Assembly: GCA_902493145.1 (NCBI GenBank)
Contig: CABUOA010000035.1
Location: 1-17,545, forward strand
Source of the DNA: an uncultured Collinsella sp.
GTDB lineage: Bacteria; Actinomycetota; Coriobacteriia; Coriobacteriales; Coriobacteriaceae
Length of the DNA: 17,545 nt
Direction of reading: 5' to 3'
Positions 1-6,857 of the stretch are shown here, piece after piece; within the stretch, counting starts at the first letter, position 1, and each line of letters starts with the position of its first letter. The notes beneath the pieces are model-generated. The model ran no database searches. It was not told where the DNA came from and saw only the letters and a program-made list of their open reading frames with translations. The position numbers and the translations under genes are program-made.

Positions 1-66
1 ACCGAGCCCGCTGCCGCCATCACGCTGCGCCGCCACTGGGGCGACGTCGACGCCTTCGCGCTGTAA
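1..66 (+). CDS. 3' end of an upstream gene, product unknown (partial)
   Basis: Reading frame 1 is open from the left edge to a TAA at 64-66 and encodes 21 residues ending RRHWGDVDAFAL. The codons are GC-rich at third positions like the neighbouring genes, and the stop is followed by a hairpin, so this is probably the end of a real gene. The fragment is too short to assign a family. It could also be a chance open frame. Confidence 0.45.
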   Translation, partial: TEPAAAITLRRHWGDVDAFAL

Positions 67-89
67 GGAGCTGGCACCGTCGTCCTTAC
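63..89 (+). terminator. Hairpin over the stop codon of the partial gene
   Basis: GTAAGGA at 63-69 pairs with TCCTTAC at 83-89 (7 bp, 13-nt loop). The left arm contains the TAA stop codon of the preceding frame. No T-run follows, so this is not a classical intrinsic terminator; it may be a 3'-end hairpin or a weak terminator. Confidence 0.35.
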
Positions 90-135
90 GCTCGCCTGAC
101 GTTGCTTACATTTCTATACGCTTGAGCTAACACGT

Positions 136-168
136 TTTACCCCCGTATCAACAGTGTGCGGGGGTAAA
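136..168. promoter_or_regulatory. Inverted repeat upstream of pfk, possible operator
   Basis: TTTACCCCCG at 136-145 and CGGGGGTAAA at 159-168 form a perfect 10-bp inverted repeat with a 13-nt centre. No T-run follows. It lies just upstream of a candidate extended -10 box, so its right arm would cover the -35 position. A repressor or activator site is therefore as likely as a terminator of the upstream gene. Role inferred from position only. Confidence 0.4.
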
Positions 169-178
169 CTTATGCGCA

Positions 179-187
179 TGTTATAAC
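179..187 (+). promoter_or_regulatory. Candidate extended -10 promoter box of pfk
   Basis: TGTTATAAC contains TATAAC preceded by TG at the extended -10 spacing. No -35 hexamer is recognisable; that position is occupied by the right arm of the inverted repeat at 136-168. Transcription from here would give a very short leader that still carries the GGAAGGA ribosome-binding site at about 194-200. Confidence 0.35.
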
Positions 188-206
188 TTGCCCGGAAGGA
201 TTCATC

Positions 207-1286
207 ATGCTTAGGATCGGTCTTCTTACCAGTGGCGGCGACTGCCAGGCGCTCAACGCCACCATGCGCGGCATTGTCAAAACGCTTATGACCAATAGCG
301 AAGAGCCTATCGAGATCTATGGTTTTGAGGACGGCTACCAGGGCCTTATCTACAGCAGATTCCGTGTTATGACGCCCGCCGATTTTAGCGGCATCCTCAC
401 CCGCGGCGGCACCATCCTGGGCACGAGCCGCACGCCGTTCAAGCGCTTGGACATTCCCGAGGCCGACGGCGTCGAGAAGGTGCCCGCAATGGTCCACACC
501 TATCACAAGCTGCAGCTCGACTGCCTGTTTATGCTGGGCGGCAACGGCTCCACCAAGACCGCCAACCGCCTGCGCGAAGAGGGCCTCAACGTTATCGCCC
601 TGCCCAAGACCATCGATAACGACACCTGGGGCACCGAGTTGACGTTTGGCTTTACGAGCGCCATCGACGTCGCCACCAAGTGCATCGACGACATCCACAC
701 TACCGCCTCGAGCCACGGCCGCGTGTTCGTCATCGAAATCATGGGCCACAAGGTCGGATGGATTCCGCTGTACGCCGGCGTCGCGGGCGGCGCGGACGTC
801 ATCCTGATTCCCGAGATCCCCTACGACATGGACAACGTCATCAAGACCATCGAGCATCGCATGGAGACCGGCAGCCGCTTTACCATCGTGGCCGTCGCCG
901 AGGGCGCCATCTCTAAGGAGGACGCGGCGCTGCCCAAGAAGGAGTACAAGAAGAAGCTCGCCGAGCGTACGAGCCCGTCAATCGTGTACGACATCGCCAA
1001 GGAGATCGAGGCCAAGACCGGTCGCGAGACCCGCGTCGCCATCCCCGGCCACACGCAGCGCGGCGGCCAGCCCGACGCCCAGGACCGCATTTTTGCGACC
1101 CAGTGCGGCGTCGAGGCAGCGCTCGGTTGCCTACGCGGCGAGTTTGGCTACATGATTGCCCTGCGTGACGGCAAGATGTGCCACATGCCGCTCGAGGAGG
1201 TCGCCGGCAAGCTCAAATATGTCGACCCCCAGAGCGATCTGGTGCGCGAGGCCAAGGCGTTGGGCATCAGCTTCGGCGACGAATAG
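207..1286 (+). CDS. pfkA: 6-phosphofructokinase, mixed-substrate (group III) type
   Basis: Phosphorylates fructose 6-phosphate to fructose 1,6-bisphosphate in cytoplasmic glycolysis. The protein is 359 aa, normal for a single-domain bacterial PFK. It starts with the phosphoryl-donor loop LLTSGGDCQALNA (residues 7-19). It has GGTILGTSR (67-75), the donor-site motif GGNGS (111-115), the catalytic loop PKTIDND (133-139, catalytic Asp 137) and the sugar-phosphate motif MGHKVGW (179-185). By established PFK rules, Gly in GGxGS favours ATP, whereas Lys before TIDND is typical of pyrophosphate enzymes; this Gly/Lys pair occurs in mixed-type enzymes, many of which use ATP. Asn replaces the classical Asp of GGDGS. 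The ATG is preceded by GGAAGGA at a good distance. The gene is monocistronic by layout, and a nested palindrome begins inside its last codons. Family call is sure; donor specificity is not. Confidence 0.93.
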   Translation: MLRIGLLTSGGDCQALNATMRGIVKTLMTNSEEPIEIYGFEDGYQGLIYSRFRVMTPADFSGILTRGGTILGTSRTPFKRLDIPEADGVEKVPAMVHTYHKLQLDCLFMLGGNGSTKTANRLREEGLNVIALPKTIDNDTWGTELTFGFTSAIDVATKCIDDIHTTASSHGRVFVIEIMGHKVGWIPLYAGVAGGADVILIPEIPYDMDNVIKTIEHRMETGSRFTIVAVAEGAISKEDAALPKKEYKKKLAERTSPSIVYDIAKEIEAKTGRETRVAIPGHTQRGGQPDAQDRIFATQCGVEAALGCLRGEFGYMIALRDGKMCHMPLEEVAGKLKYVDPQSDLVREAKALGISFGDE

Positions 1287-1462
1287 CCTCGGCTAGGACT
1301 GCCCCCATCGGAGGCCCCAGGGCTTACCTCCCAAATCGTCCTCGGACATGTCAGGACCCCGCCGTGCGCTTCGCGCGGCGGGGTCCTTCCGTCCTGCGGA
1401 AAGATTTGGGAGGTAAGCCCTGGGGCCTCCTGCGGTAACTAGGGAGGCCGAGGCTATTCGTC
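1278..1462. repeat. Triple-nested palindromic element after pfk (element E1)
   Basis: Three inverted repeats lie one inside another. The outermost arms, 1278-1293 and 1447-1462 (16 bp, perfect), include the last two pfk codons and the stop. The middle arms, 1310-1337 and 1403-1430, are a perfect 28-bp inverted repeat. The inner hairpin has AGGACCCCGCCG at 1353-1364 pairing with 1376-1387, continuing into a short stem over a CTT loop. Two 15-nt spacers separate middle arms and hairpin: GTCCTCGGACATGTC (1338-1352) and TCCGTCCTGCGGAAA (1388-1402). The spacers resemble those of elements E2 and E3. There is no T-run. It could end transcription, protect mRNA, or be a small non-autonomous mobile repeat. 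Confidence 0.85.
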
Positions 1463-1678
1463 TTCTTGCTGCAAGTGCGTGGGCTGAGATTTTGGGATGT
1501 TGCAGGCTCTTAGCTGAGAGTAGCACTGACATTTGTCCTGAAATGGCTGGTCGTTAGGGATTGCTACCGGTAGTTGCGGTAGGGTTGGGGCAGATTCTAA
1601 CTAGAAATGGTGGTCGCTACCGGTTGTTCTCGGCATACTCGGCTCATTCGATTCGACCATCAAACGAAAGGAACCACC
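1287..1678. other. Non-coding gap between pfk and the XRE regulator
   Basis: These 392 bases hold most of the nested palindrome E1 up to 1462, then an AT-richer stretch with two direct repeats (1563-1575 and 1616-1628) in front of the regulator gene. Short open frames here run through palindrome arms or lack ribosome-binding sites and are not credible genes. Confidence 0.7.
1563..1628 (+). promoter_or_regulatory. Two direct repeats, possible operator sites of the XRE regulator
   Basis: GCTACCGGTAGTT at 1563-1575 and GCTACCGGTTGTT at 1616-1628 match at 12 of 13 positions and start 53 bp apart, about five helical turns. The first copy contains the palindrome CTACCGGTAG. The second lies about 50 bp before the start codon of an XRE-type DNA-binding protein, so autoregulatory binding sites are a reasonable inference. 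No convincing -35/-10 pair was found nearby. Confidence 0.4.
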
Positions 1679-2599
1679 ATGGATCTTGCGATGGCACAGC
1701 GCCTCGTCGATCGCCGCAAGGCTGCCGGGCTTTCTCAGGAGGCGCTTGCCGCCCAGCTGGGTGTGAGTCGTCAGGCTGTCAGTAAATGGGAGCGCAGCGA
1801 GTCCTCACCCGATACCGATAACCTCATTGCGCTCGCCGCGCTGTATGACGTGTCGTTGGACGAGCTGTTATATGGGGAGGCGGCCAACGATGCCGACGAC
1901 CTGGAGGACGGTAGCGCCGACACCGAGACGGCGGATGTGGCTGACGAGGCCGAGGATTCTGCCGAGCACGCCGATTGCGGCGACAAACCACTTGTCGATA
2001 TTTCCCTCGCGCGCGGTATCCACGTCATTGATCCCAATAAAGGCGAGGAAGTCCATGTTGGTTGGAGCGGCATCCATGTGACCAACGAGCGCAAGGGCGA
2101 AGAGGTGCATGTGGGGCCGGACGGCGTACATATCGATACGCTTGAAGACGATGGACATAGCGTACGCACCAATGACGACGGCACCGTCACCATCGACGGC
2201 GAGACGTTTTCCAGCTGGAAGGAAGCACACGACAAGCTCGACCATCATGGCAAGCATTTCCACACCAAGGTCGGACGTGCATGGAACAAATTCCCCTTCC
2301 CCGCACTTGTTACTCTCGCCTATCTGGTGCTCGGCATTGTCTACGGCACATGGGGCATGGGGCTTTTCCTCGTCTTTCTGGTTCCCGTCTACTACGCGAT
2401 TGGTGACTTCATCGATCGGCGCCACCTGTCTAAGCTGATCGAGGCCATCTACCCGGCAGCCGCCATCGCTTGGTTCCTCTACATGTGGCTCTGTTTGGGA
2501 CAGCCCCATCCTGCATGGATCATCCTCATCACGATTCCCGTCATAAAGGCGCTCATGCGCTGGTGCCGCAAACAATGGAAGCACCGCAAACAGGCCTAA
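1679..2599 (+). CDS. Membrane-anchored XRE-family transcriptional regulator
   Basis: The protein is 306 aa. Residues 6-62 are a Cro/C1-type helix-turn-helix; the core is AAQLGVSRQAVSKWERSES, typical of regulators that bind DNA as dimers. An Asp/Glu-rich linker follows (about 67-105). Residues 112-155 contain near-repeats of about 18 residues of the type GIHV...KGEEVHVG. The C-terminal third is hydrophobic, with about four membrane segments (roughly 209-223, 226-243, 256-273, 279-294), and ends in a basic tail. The ATG at 1679 is chosen over an upstream in-frame ATG at 1607 because GAAAGGA sits just before it and the HTH begins at once. The layout suggests a cytoplasmic DNA-binding head tethered to the membrane, perhaps sensing membrane or ligand state. 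The target is unknown. It stands alone, flanked by non-coding repeats. Confidence 0.85.
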   Translation: MDLAMAQRLVDRRKAAGLSQEALAAQLGVSRQAVSKWERSESSPDTDNLIALAALYDVSLDELLYGEAANDADDLEDGSADTETADVADEAEDSAEHADCGDKPLVDISLARGIHVIDPNKGEEVHVGWSGIHVTNERKGEEVHVGPDGVHIDTLEDDGHSVRTNDDGTVTIDGETFSSWKEAHDKLDHHGKHFHTKVGRAWNKFPFPALVTLAYLVLGIVYGTWGMGLFLVFLVPVYYAIGDFIDRRHLSKLIEAIYPAAAIAWFLYMWLCLGQPHPAWIILITIPVIKALMRWCRKQWKHRKQA

Positions 2600-2642
2600 C
2601 ACGCTCCGACCCACCAGCACCCAACCGCCCCCGCCCTTCTCC

Positions 2643-2713
2643 TAAGTTGCGGTGAGATAGGGACTGTTTTGAAGCTCCAAAGCGCCAAACAGTCCGTATA
2701 TCACCGCAACTTA
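2643..2713. repeat. Long imperfect hairpin after the XRE regulator
   Basis: TAAGTTGCGGTGA (2643-2655) pairs perfectly with TCACCGCAACTTA (2701-2713). The stem continues inward with ATA/TAT and then GGACTGTTT (2661-2669) pairing with AAACAGTCC (2687-2695), broken only by single mismatches. A tiny GCT/AGC stem closes the loop. About 25 bp can pair. No T-run follows on the plus strand. It could act as a 3'-end structure for the regulator or be a repeat relic. Confidence 0.7.
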
Positions 2714-2774
2714 CAAACAACTGGGTCAGTTCCGGCACGGAGATTAGCATTGAGCTGACCGCGCGCCAAGAAAA

Positions 2775-2914
2775 GGGCCTATTTACTACGTTTAACTCGA
2801 GAGGGCCGACCATACCCGCCTTTTCCGAAAACTGGCAAGCCCTCTACCTGCGGTTTTAATTTCATAATCTTTGTCACGGTCGAGGGTGTGGTAGCAAACG
2901 TAGTAGATAGGCCC
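2775..2914. repeat. Inverted-repeat element with 19-bp ends (MITE-like)
   Basis: The terminal arms are 2775-2793 (GGGCCTATTTACTACGTTT) and 2896-2914. They match as inverted repeats at 18 of 19 positions; the one difference is a possible G-T pair. Inside, AGAGGGC at 2800-2806 pairs with GCCCTCT at 2839-2845. The element is 140 bp, has no gene, and its interior is AT-richer than the surroundings. No clear target-site duplication flanks it. The architecture resembles a miniature inverted-repeat element, but mobility is inferred only. Confidence 0.6.
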
Positions 2915-3028
2915 ATTTTGTGGCATACGACCCATACAAGCCCAATCTCGAAGGCCAAAGAGAGCCTCTCATCCACGCCTGCGAGCGAAAACCAAATAGA
3001 ATGAAAGGCAAATGGAAAGCCCGTTTGA

Positions 3029-3074
3029 CGGGGCAAACGCCGGGCCACCTAATGGTTGTCCGGCGTTTGCCCCG
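3029..3074. repeat. 15-bp-arm hairpin next to repeat copy A
   Basis: CGGGGCAAACGCCGG at 3029-3043 pairs perfectly with 3060-3074; the 16-nt loop contains ACC-TAAT-GGT. The right arm runs into the distal end of the dispersed repeat copy A. Together the two hairpins lie downstream of the ABC permease on its coding strand and may form a double 3'-end structure. Confidence 0.65.
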
Positions 3075-3115
3075 ATAAAACCTGCCAAAATAAACCTGTC
3101 CCTTTTTGGCAGGTT
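3060..3115 (-). repeat. Dispersed 52-bp repeat, copy A, at the 3' end of the ABC permease
   Basis: On the minus strand the repeat begins with AACCTGCCAAAA (3115-3104), then GGGACAGGTTTAT, then the complementary arm TTTTGGCAGGTT (3090-3079), TTAT and a GGGG(C)AAACG tail. The stem is 12 bp and is followed by T-rich sequence, so it could work as an intrinsic terminator for the permease gene. Its first two bases overlap the TAA stop codon (3116-3114). Two more copies occur at 6636-6687 and 9036-9087. Confidence 0.8.
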
Positions 3116-5891
3116 ACTCGGCGCTCTTGAGGGCGCCGACCATGTCGATCTTGTTGAGGGTACGGTTGGTGGCGAGGTTGACGATAAACGTAAAGCCAAA
3201 GGCCAGAAGCACGGATAGCACGTAGCTCAGCGGCTCGACCTCGACGTCAAAGTACAGCGACGGCATCTGCAAAATGTAGGTAAAGCTCTCGGCCAGCAAG
3301 CCGCCCAGCGGCACGCCCAGCGCAGCGCCGATCGCTGTGAGGATCAACGTCTCCTTGTTAACGTAATGGTGAACCTCGCCACGGCGGAAGCCCAGCACCT
3401 TGATGGTCGCCAGCTCGCGTTCGCGCTCCGAAATATTCGTATTAGACAGCGTAAACACCACCACAAACGACAGGCACGCCGCCATAAAGGTCACGAGCAC
3501 CACGACCGAATTGATAATCGTAAAGTTCGCCTCATAGTTTTCCCAATGCTCGGCCGTACTCGAAATCGTAAGCCAACCGTCACTCTTAAGATTCTTGCTA
3601 AACGCAATCTGGTCGGCCGACGAACCCTTAAGCAGCACAAAGACGCCGTTAAGGCGCGCGCTTCGACCGAACGCGCGCTCATAGGTACCCTGCGTCATGT
3701 AAAGCGTGTTGCCCAGATAGTTGAGCGAAATGTCGCTGACTTTGACCTTGGCAACATTGAGCGACGAATCCTGGACGTGAGCCGTGTCACCCGGCTTGAT
3801 CCCCAGCACCAGCTGAGAGCTCTTGCTCAAATACACATCCCCGTCACGCAGGGCGAGCGGTTCTTTGGACTCATCCTCCAGGCGCACGTAATCGCCCAAG
3901 TCACCCGTGCGGTCATCGGGCACCACGATCAGCTGCACAGTCTCGCTCTTACCGCCAAACGTAAAGGTGACGTTGTCGGTCATAATCGGCAGCGTCGAAG
4001 TCACCGTCACGTTGGAATCATTGGCTGCACTGCGCTCATCCAGTGCCGCGCACGTCTGCGAAAAATCATCGGGATTGGCAACCGCCAGCAGGTCATAGCG
4101 CGTGATATGCCCGTACTGCTTGGGCGACAACGCGACCGACGTATCACGGATGCCCATACCGCAAATCACAAGCGCCGTGCAGCCCGCAATGCCAAAGATG
4201 GTCATAAAGGCGCGCTTTTTGTAGCGGAATAAGTTGCGTGCAGCGACCTTGTTCAAAAAGCTCATGCGGTGCCAGATAAAGCCGATGCGCTCGAGCAGAA
4301 TGCGCGAGCCGGCGCGCGGGGCCTTGGGGCGCATGAGCGAGGCTGGGGTCTCGGCCATCTCGTGGCGGCAGGCGATAATCGTGGCGCCCACCACGCCCAC
4401 GGCAAACAGCGCTACCGACACGAGTGATGACACGATGTCGTACGAAAGCAACATCTGGGGCAGCGAGTACATGTCGTCGAACACCGTAAACAGGAACAGC
4501 GGCAGACCCACAAATCCGATGATATTGCCGAGCACGCCACCGATCAGACACGCCCACAGCGAGTAGTCCACATATTTGGACAGGATACGCCCGCGCGAAT
4601 AGCCGAGCGCCTTGTACAGGCCAATGAGCGTGCGCTCCTCCTCGACCATGCGCGTGGCAGTGGTGAGGCTGATGAGCACGGCGACGATAAAGAAGATGAA
4701 CGGGAACACCGTGGCGATGGCCTCGATCGAAGAACTATCGCTCTCGACGCTCGAGTAGCTTGCGATATTGCCGCGGTCCTGGATGTACCAGGTGCATTCG
4801 CCCAGGTCAGAGAGCTCGGCGCGGGCATCGGCAAACTGCTGGTCGGCGGCGGCGCGGCGCTGGTCCAGGTCGGCTTGCGCCTGCGCACGCTCGTCGCTGC
4901 CCTCGGCCATGCGATTGATGTTGTCCTGCTCGATCCCAAAGACCATATTCGCCTGACGCTCAGCCGCGTCCAAGCTCGCCGGTGTGTCGACCGTCAGCTC
5001 CTGAGCGCGCGCCTTCTCACGTCCCTCGCGGATCTTCTCGATATTGCCCTTGACCTCATTGATCTTTGCCGAGTAGGCATCCGAATAGGAGTTGAGGCTC
5101 TTGGCTCCCTCGACGACCACGTGGACAGCGGAGTAGGAAGAAGATGTCGCGGCATCCTCGCTCACGTAGAACTTGTAGTCCGCAGTCGAAGCAGCGCGAA
5201 AGGCGTTGACTGTCGAGTCGGAGCTCACGTCGGTAGGATCGAGAACCTCGGCCGTGATGGTGTAGTCCCCATCGGCAAACTGGTCCTTGGCGCTTTGGTT
5301 CGACGAGCTCGCATCGTTGGCGGCAAAGCTCACCGTATCGCCGATTTTCTTGCCCGAAGCCTTCAAAAAACGTGAGGTCACTGCCACTTCGCCCGAAGTC
5401 TCGGGCAGCTCGCCGCGTACTAGCACCGGTTGGTCAATATTCTCTTTGGAGAGGCTCTGTACGACGACACGCTCGCGCGTCGTACCCACGGCGGTATAGG
5501 CGGTCTCGGTATAGATGCCCTCGGCCGTCTCGACGCCATCGACCTCTTGGATCGCTGCAAGATCGTCATCGGTCAGACCATAGGTCGACTGCACGTTAAT
5601 GTCATAAACATTCTGCTGGTCAAAGTAGGCGTCAACCGAATCGCACAAGTCCTCGCAGCCCGCCTTAAGGCCGCACATCACGCTCACGCCAAGCGCGGTG
5701 ATCACAACGATAGACAAGAAGCGTTTGAGGCTGCCGCGAATCGTGCGGTAGATGCCACGGCGAAAAACCGTCGGCACCATATCGTTTGAGCTTTGGGCGG
5801 TACGGTAGATCGTAAAATCCTGCTCGCGCTCCGTGTTCTGCGCGTCGCGGCGTTGGCTGTTTTGGCGGTCCTGATTCATGGGCGCTACCAC
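3114..5891 (-). CDS. ABC transporter permease, large FtsX-type (two FtsX domains)
   Basis: The protein is 925 aa. After a hydrophilic N-terminus comes a first membrane segment (about 58-76), then a long extracytoplasmic part (about 80-390). A charged helical stretch at about 275-362, rich in Glu, Arg and Ala, is probably a coiled coil. Three membrane segments follow at about 393-410, 442-470 and 488-507; the loop MVEEERTLIGLYKALGYS is the usual FtsX coupling region. A second half repeats the plan: a membrane segment near 562-580, another extracytoplasmic domain, and three C-terminal segments around the loop ISERERELATIKVLGFRRGE. The preferred start is GTG at 5891, preceded by GAGG and overlapping the ATPase stop by 7 nt; ATG at 5879 is the alternative. 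It works with the upstream ATPase, probably in export or envelope remodelling. Substrate unknown. Confidence 0.88.
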   Translation of the reverse strand: MVAPMNQDRQNSQRRDAQNTEREQDFTIYRTAQSSNDMVPTVFRRGIYRTIRGSLKRFLSIVVITALGVSVMCGLKAGCEDLCDSVDAYFDQQNVYDINVQSTYGLTDDDLAAIQEVDGVETAEGIYTETAYTAVGTTRERVVVQSLSKENIDQPVLVRGELPETSGEVAVTSRFLKASGKKIGDTVSFAANDASSSNQSAKDQFADGDYTITAEVLDPTDVSSDSTVNAFRAASTADYKFYVSEDAATSSSYSAVHVVVEGAKSLNSYSDAYSAKINEVKGNIEKIREGREKARAQELTVDTPASLDAAERQANMVFGIEQDNINRMAEGSDERAQAQADLDQRRAAADQQFADARAELSDLGECTWYIQDRGNIASYSSVESDSSSIEAIATVFPFIFFIVAVLISLTTATRMVEEERTLIGLYKALGYSRGRILSKYVDYSLWACLIGGVLGNIIGFVGLPLFLFTVFDDMYSLPQMLLSYDIVSSLVSVALFAVGVVGATIIACRHEMAETPASLMRPKAPRAGSRILLERIGFIWHRMSFLNKVAARNLFRYKKRAFMTIFGIAGCTALVICGMGIRDTSVALSPKQYGHITRYDLLAVANPDDFSQTCAALDERSAANDSNVTVTSTLPIMTDNVTFTFGGKSETVQLIVVPDDRTGDLGDYVRLEDESKEPLALRDGDVYLSKSSQLVLGIKPGDTAHVQDSSLNVAKVKVSDISLNYLGNTLYMTQGTYERAFGRSARLNGVFVLLKGSSADQIAFSKNLKSDGWLTISSTAEHWENYEANFTIINSVVVLVTFMAACLSFVVVFTLSNTNISERERELATIKVLGFRRGEVHHYVNKETLILTAIGAALGVPLGGLLAESFTYILQMPSLYFDVEVEPLSYVLSVLLAFGFTFIVNLATNRTLNKIDMVGALKSAE

Positions 5892-6586
5892 TCGATCGCC
5901 TCGATAGGCACAGGATTTTGCTGGACCGTCTCGCTCTCCACGCGGCCGCTCTTAAAGCGGATCAGGCGATCGGCCATGGGCGCCAGCGCAGAGTTGTGGG
6001 TGATGATGATGACCGTAATGCCTTGCTTGCGGCAAGTGTCCTGTAGCAGCTGCAAGATCTGCTTGCCGGTTTTGTAGTCGAGTGCACCCGTAGGCTCGTC
6101 GCACAAAAGCAGCTTGGGGTTCTTAGCCAGCGCGCGGGCGATGGATACGCGCTGCTGCTCGCCGCCCGAAAGCTGCGCCGGAAAGTTAGCGAGGCGGTCG
6201 CCCAGGCCAACCTGGCGAAGCGTTTGCTCGGCATCGAGCGAATCGGGGCAGATCTGCGCCGCGAGTTCGACGTTCTCAAGCGCCGTCAGGTTAGGGACCA
6301 GATTGTAGAACTGAAAGACAAAGCCGACGTCAGCGCGACGGTATTCCACAAGCTGAGCCTCGTTGGCAGAGCTCACGTCACGCCCGTCCACCGTCACGGT
6401 GCCAGAAGTTGCCGTATCCATGCCGCCCAGAATGTTGAGGGCCGTGGTCTTGCCGGCGCCCGAAGCACCCAGAATGATGGCGAGCTCGCCGCGCTCGACC
6501 GTAAAGCTCGCGCCGTCGAGCGCGTGGATGCGGGCGTCGCCTTCGCCGTATGCTTTGATGACGTCTTTGAATTCGATATAGGCCAT
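5885..6586 (-). CDS. ABC transporter ATP-binding protein, LolD/MacB-like
   Basis: The protein is 233 aa, standard for a single nucleotide-binding domain. It shows Walker A GASGAGKTT (40-48), Q-loop Gln 92 in FVFQFYNLVPNLTALENV, signature LSGGEQQR (139-146), Walker B LLLCDEP (159-165, catalytic Glu 164), the D-loop GALD and the switch His 197 in IITHN. The PNLTALENV segment and the DEPTGALD variant are typical of ATPases paired with FtsX-like permeases. The ATG at 6586 has GGGA about nine bases upstream. It overlaps the permease gene, so the two are translationally coupled and form a heteromeric transporter at the cytoplasmic membrane. The neighbours give no hint of substrate. Confidence 0.93.
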   Translation of the reverse strand: MAYIEFKDVIKAYGEGDARIHALDGASFTVERGELAIILGASGAGKTTALNILGGMDTATSGTVTVDGRDVSSANEAQLVEYRRADVGFVFQFYNLVPNLTALENVELAAQICPDSLDAEQTLRQVGLGDRLANFPAQLSGGEQQRVSIARALAKNPKLLLCDEPTGALDYKTGKQILQLLQDTCRKQGITVIIITHNSALAPMADRLIRFKSGRVESETVQQNPVPIEAIEW

Positions 6587-6635
6587 CGATTAATTCCCAT
6601 CTGGTCGGATAACTCTTTAGTATTACCCATTTCCC

Positions 6636-6687
6636 ACCTACCAAAAAGGGACAGGTTTATTTTGGCAGGTTTTATATGGGGAAACGG
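6636..6687 (+). repeat. Dispersed 52-bp repeat, copy B, upstream of the ABC operon
   Basis: Plus-strand copy: ACCTACCAAAA (6636-6646), GGGACAGGTTTAT, TTTTGGCAGGT (6660-6670), TTTAT, then GGGGAAACGG. The left arm carries one substitution (CCTACC instead of CCTGCC). Flanking CCATTTCCC (6627-6635) pairs with GGGAAACGG (6679-6687) at 8 of 9 positions, making an outer arm. Unlike copies A and C, it lies 5' of the ABC ATPase and is not at a gene end. A minus-strand TAATAC box (6625-6620) adjoins it, so it may overlap the operon promoter; that is speculative. Confidence 0.75.
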
Positions 6688-6787
6688 CAGCTATAGATGA
6701 GGCGCCGGGGAGGCCGAGAAATCATCGACGGAGTCAGGCCGACCGCCGAGCACAACGCACGCATCTCAATCTGTCAGCCAAATCATT

Positions 6788-6801
6788 CGAACAGCTGTTC
6801 G
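6788..6801. promoter_or_regulatory. Candidate LexA-binding SOS box
   Basis: CGAACAGCTGTTCG is a perfect 14-bp palindrome matching the Gram-positive/actinobacterial LexA consensus CGAACRNNYGTTYG. It lies where the -35 element would be for the TATGAT box at 6811-6816, a classic repressor position. LexA control of the gene at 6858 is inferred. Confidence 0.65.
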
Positions 6802-6805
6802 TTTC

Positions 6806-6816
6806 TATGATATGAT
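6806..6816 (+). promoter_or_regulatory. Candidate -10 region of the GyrI-like gene
   Basis: TATGATATGAT contains two overlapping TATGAT hexamers (6806-6811 and 6811-6816), each 5 of 6 to the -10 consensus. For the second, a 17-18 nt spacer places the -35 on CGAACA/TCGAAC within the SOS-like palindrome. The expected leader is about 35-40 nt. Confidence 0.5.
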
Positions 6817-6857
6817 TCAACTATCTCAGCAGGCCAATACGCAGAAAGGCGGCCAAC

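Larger units (their letters stand above)
2600..3113. other. Non-coding region of stacked inverted repeats between convergent genes
   Basis: This 514-bp gap separates the convergent XRE regulator and ABC permease genes. It contains four structures: a long hairpin (2643-2713), a nested inverted repeat (2775-2914), a 15-bp-arm hairpin (3029-3074) and one copy of the dispersed 52-bp repeat (3060-3115). Open frames across it are made of the repeat arms, lack a ribosome-binding site and show no recognisable domain, so no gene is called. Confidence 0.7.

Noticed and set aside
2779..3048. An 89-codon minus-strand open frame in the repeat cluster
   Set aside because: It spans inverted-repeat arms, has no ribosome-binding site and no recognisable domain.
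3366..4232. A 288-codon plus-strand open frame opposite the ABC permease
   Set aside because: Composition is His/Arg-rich as expected of an antisense frame; the permease reading is supported by membrane segments and FtsX motifs.
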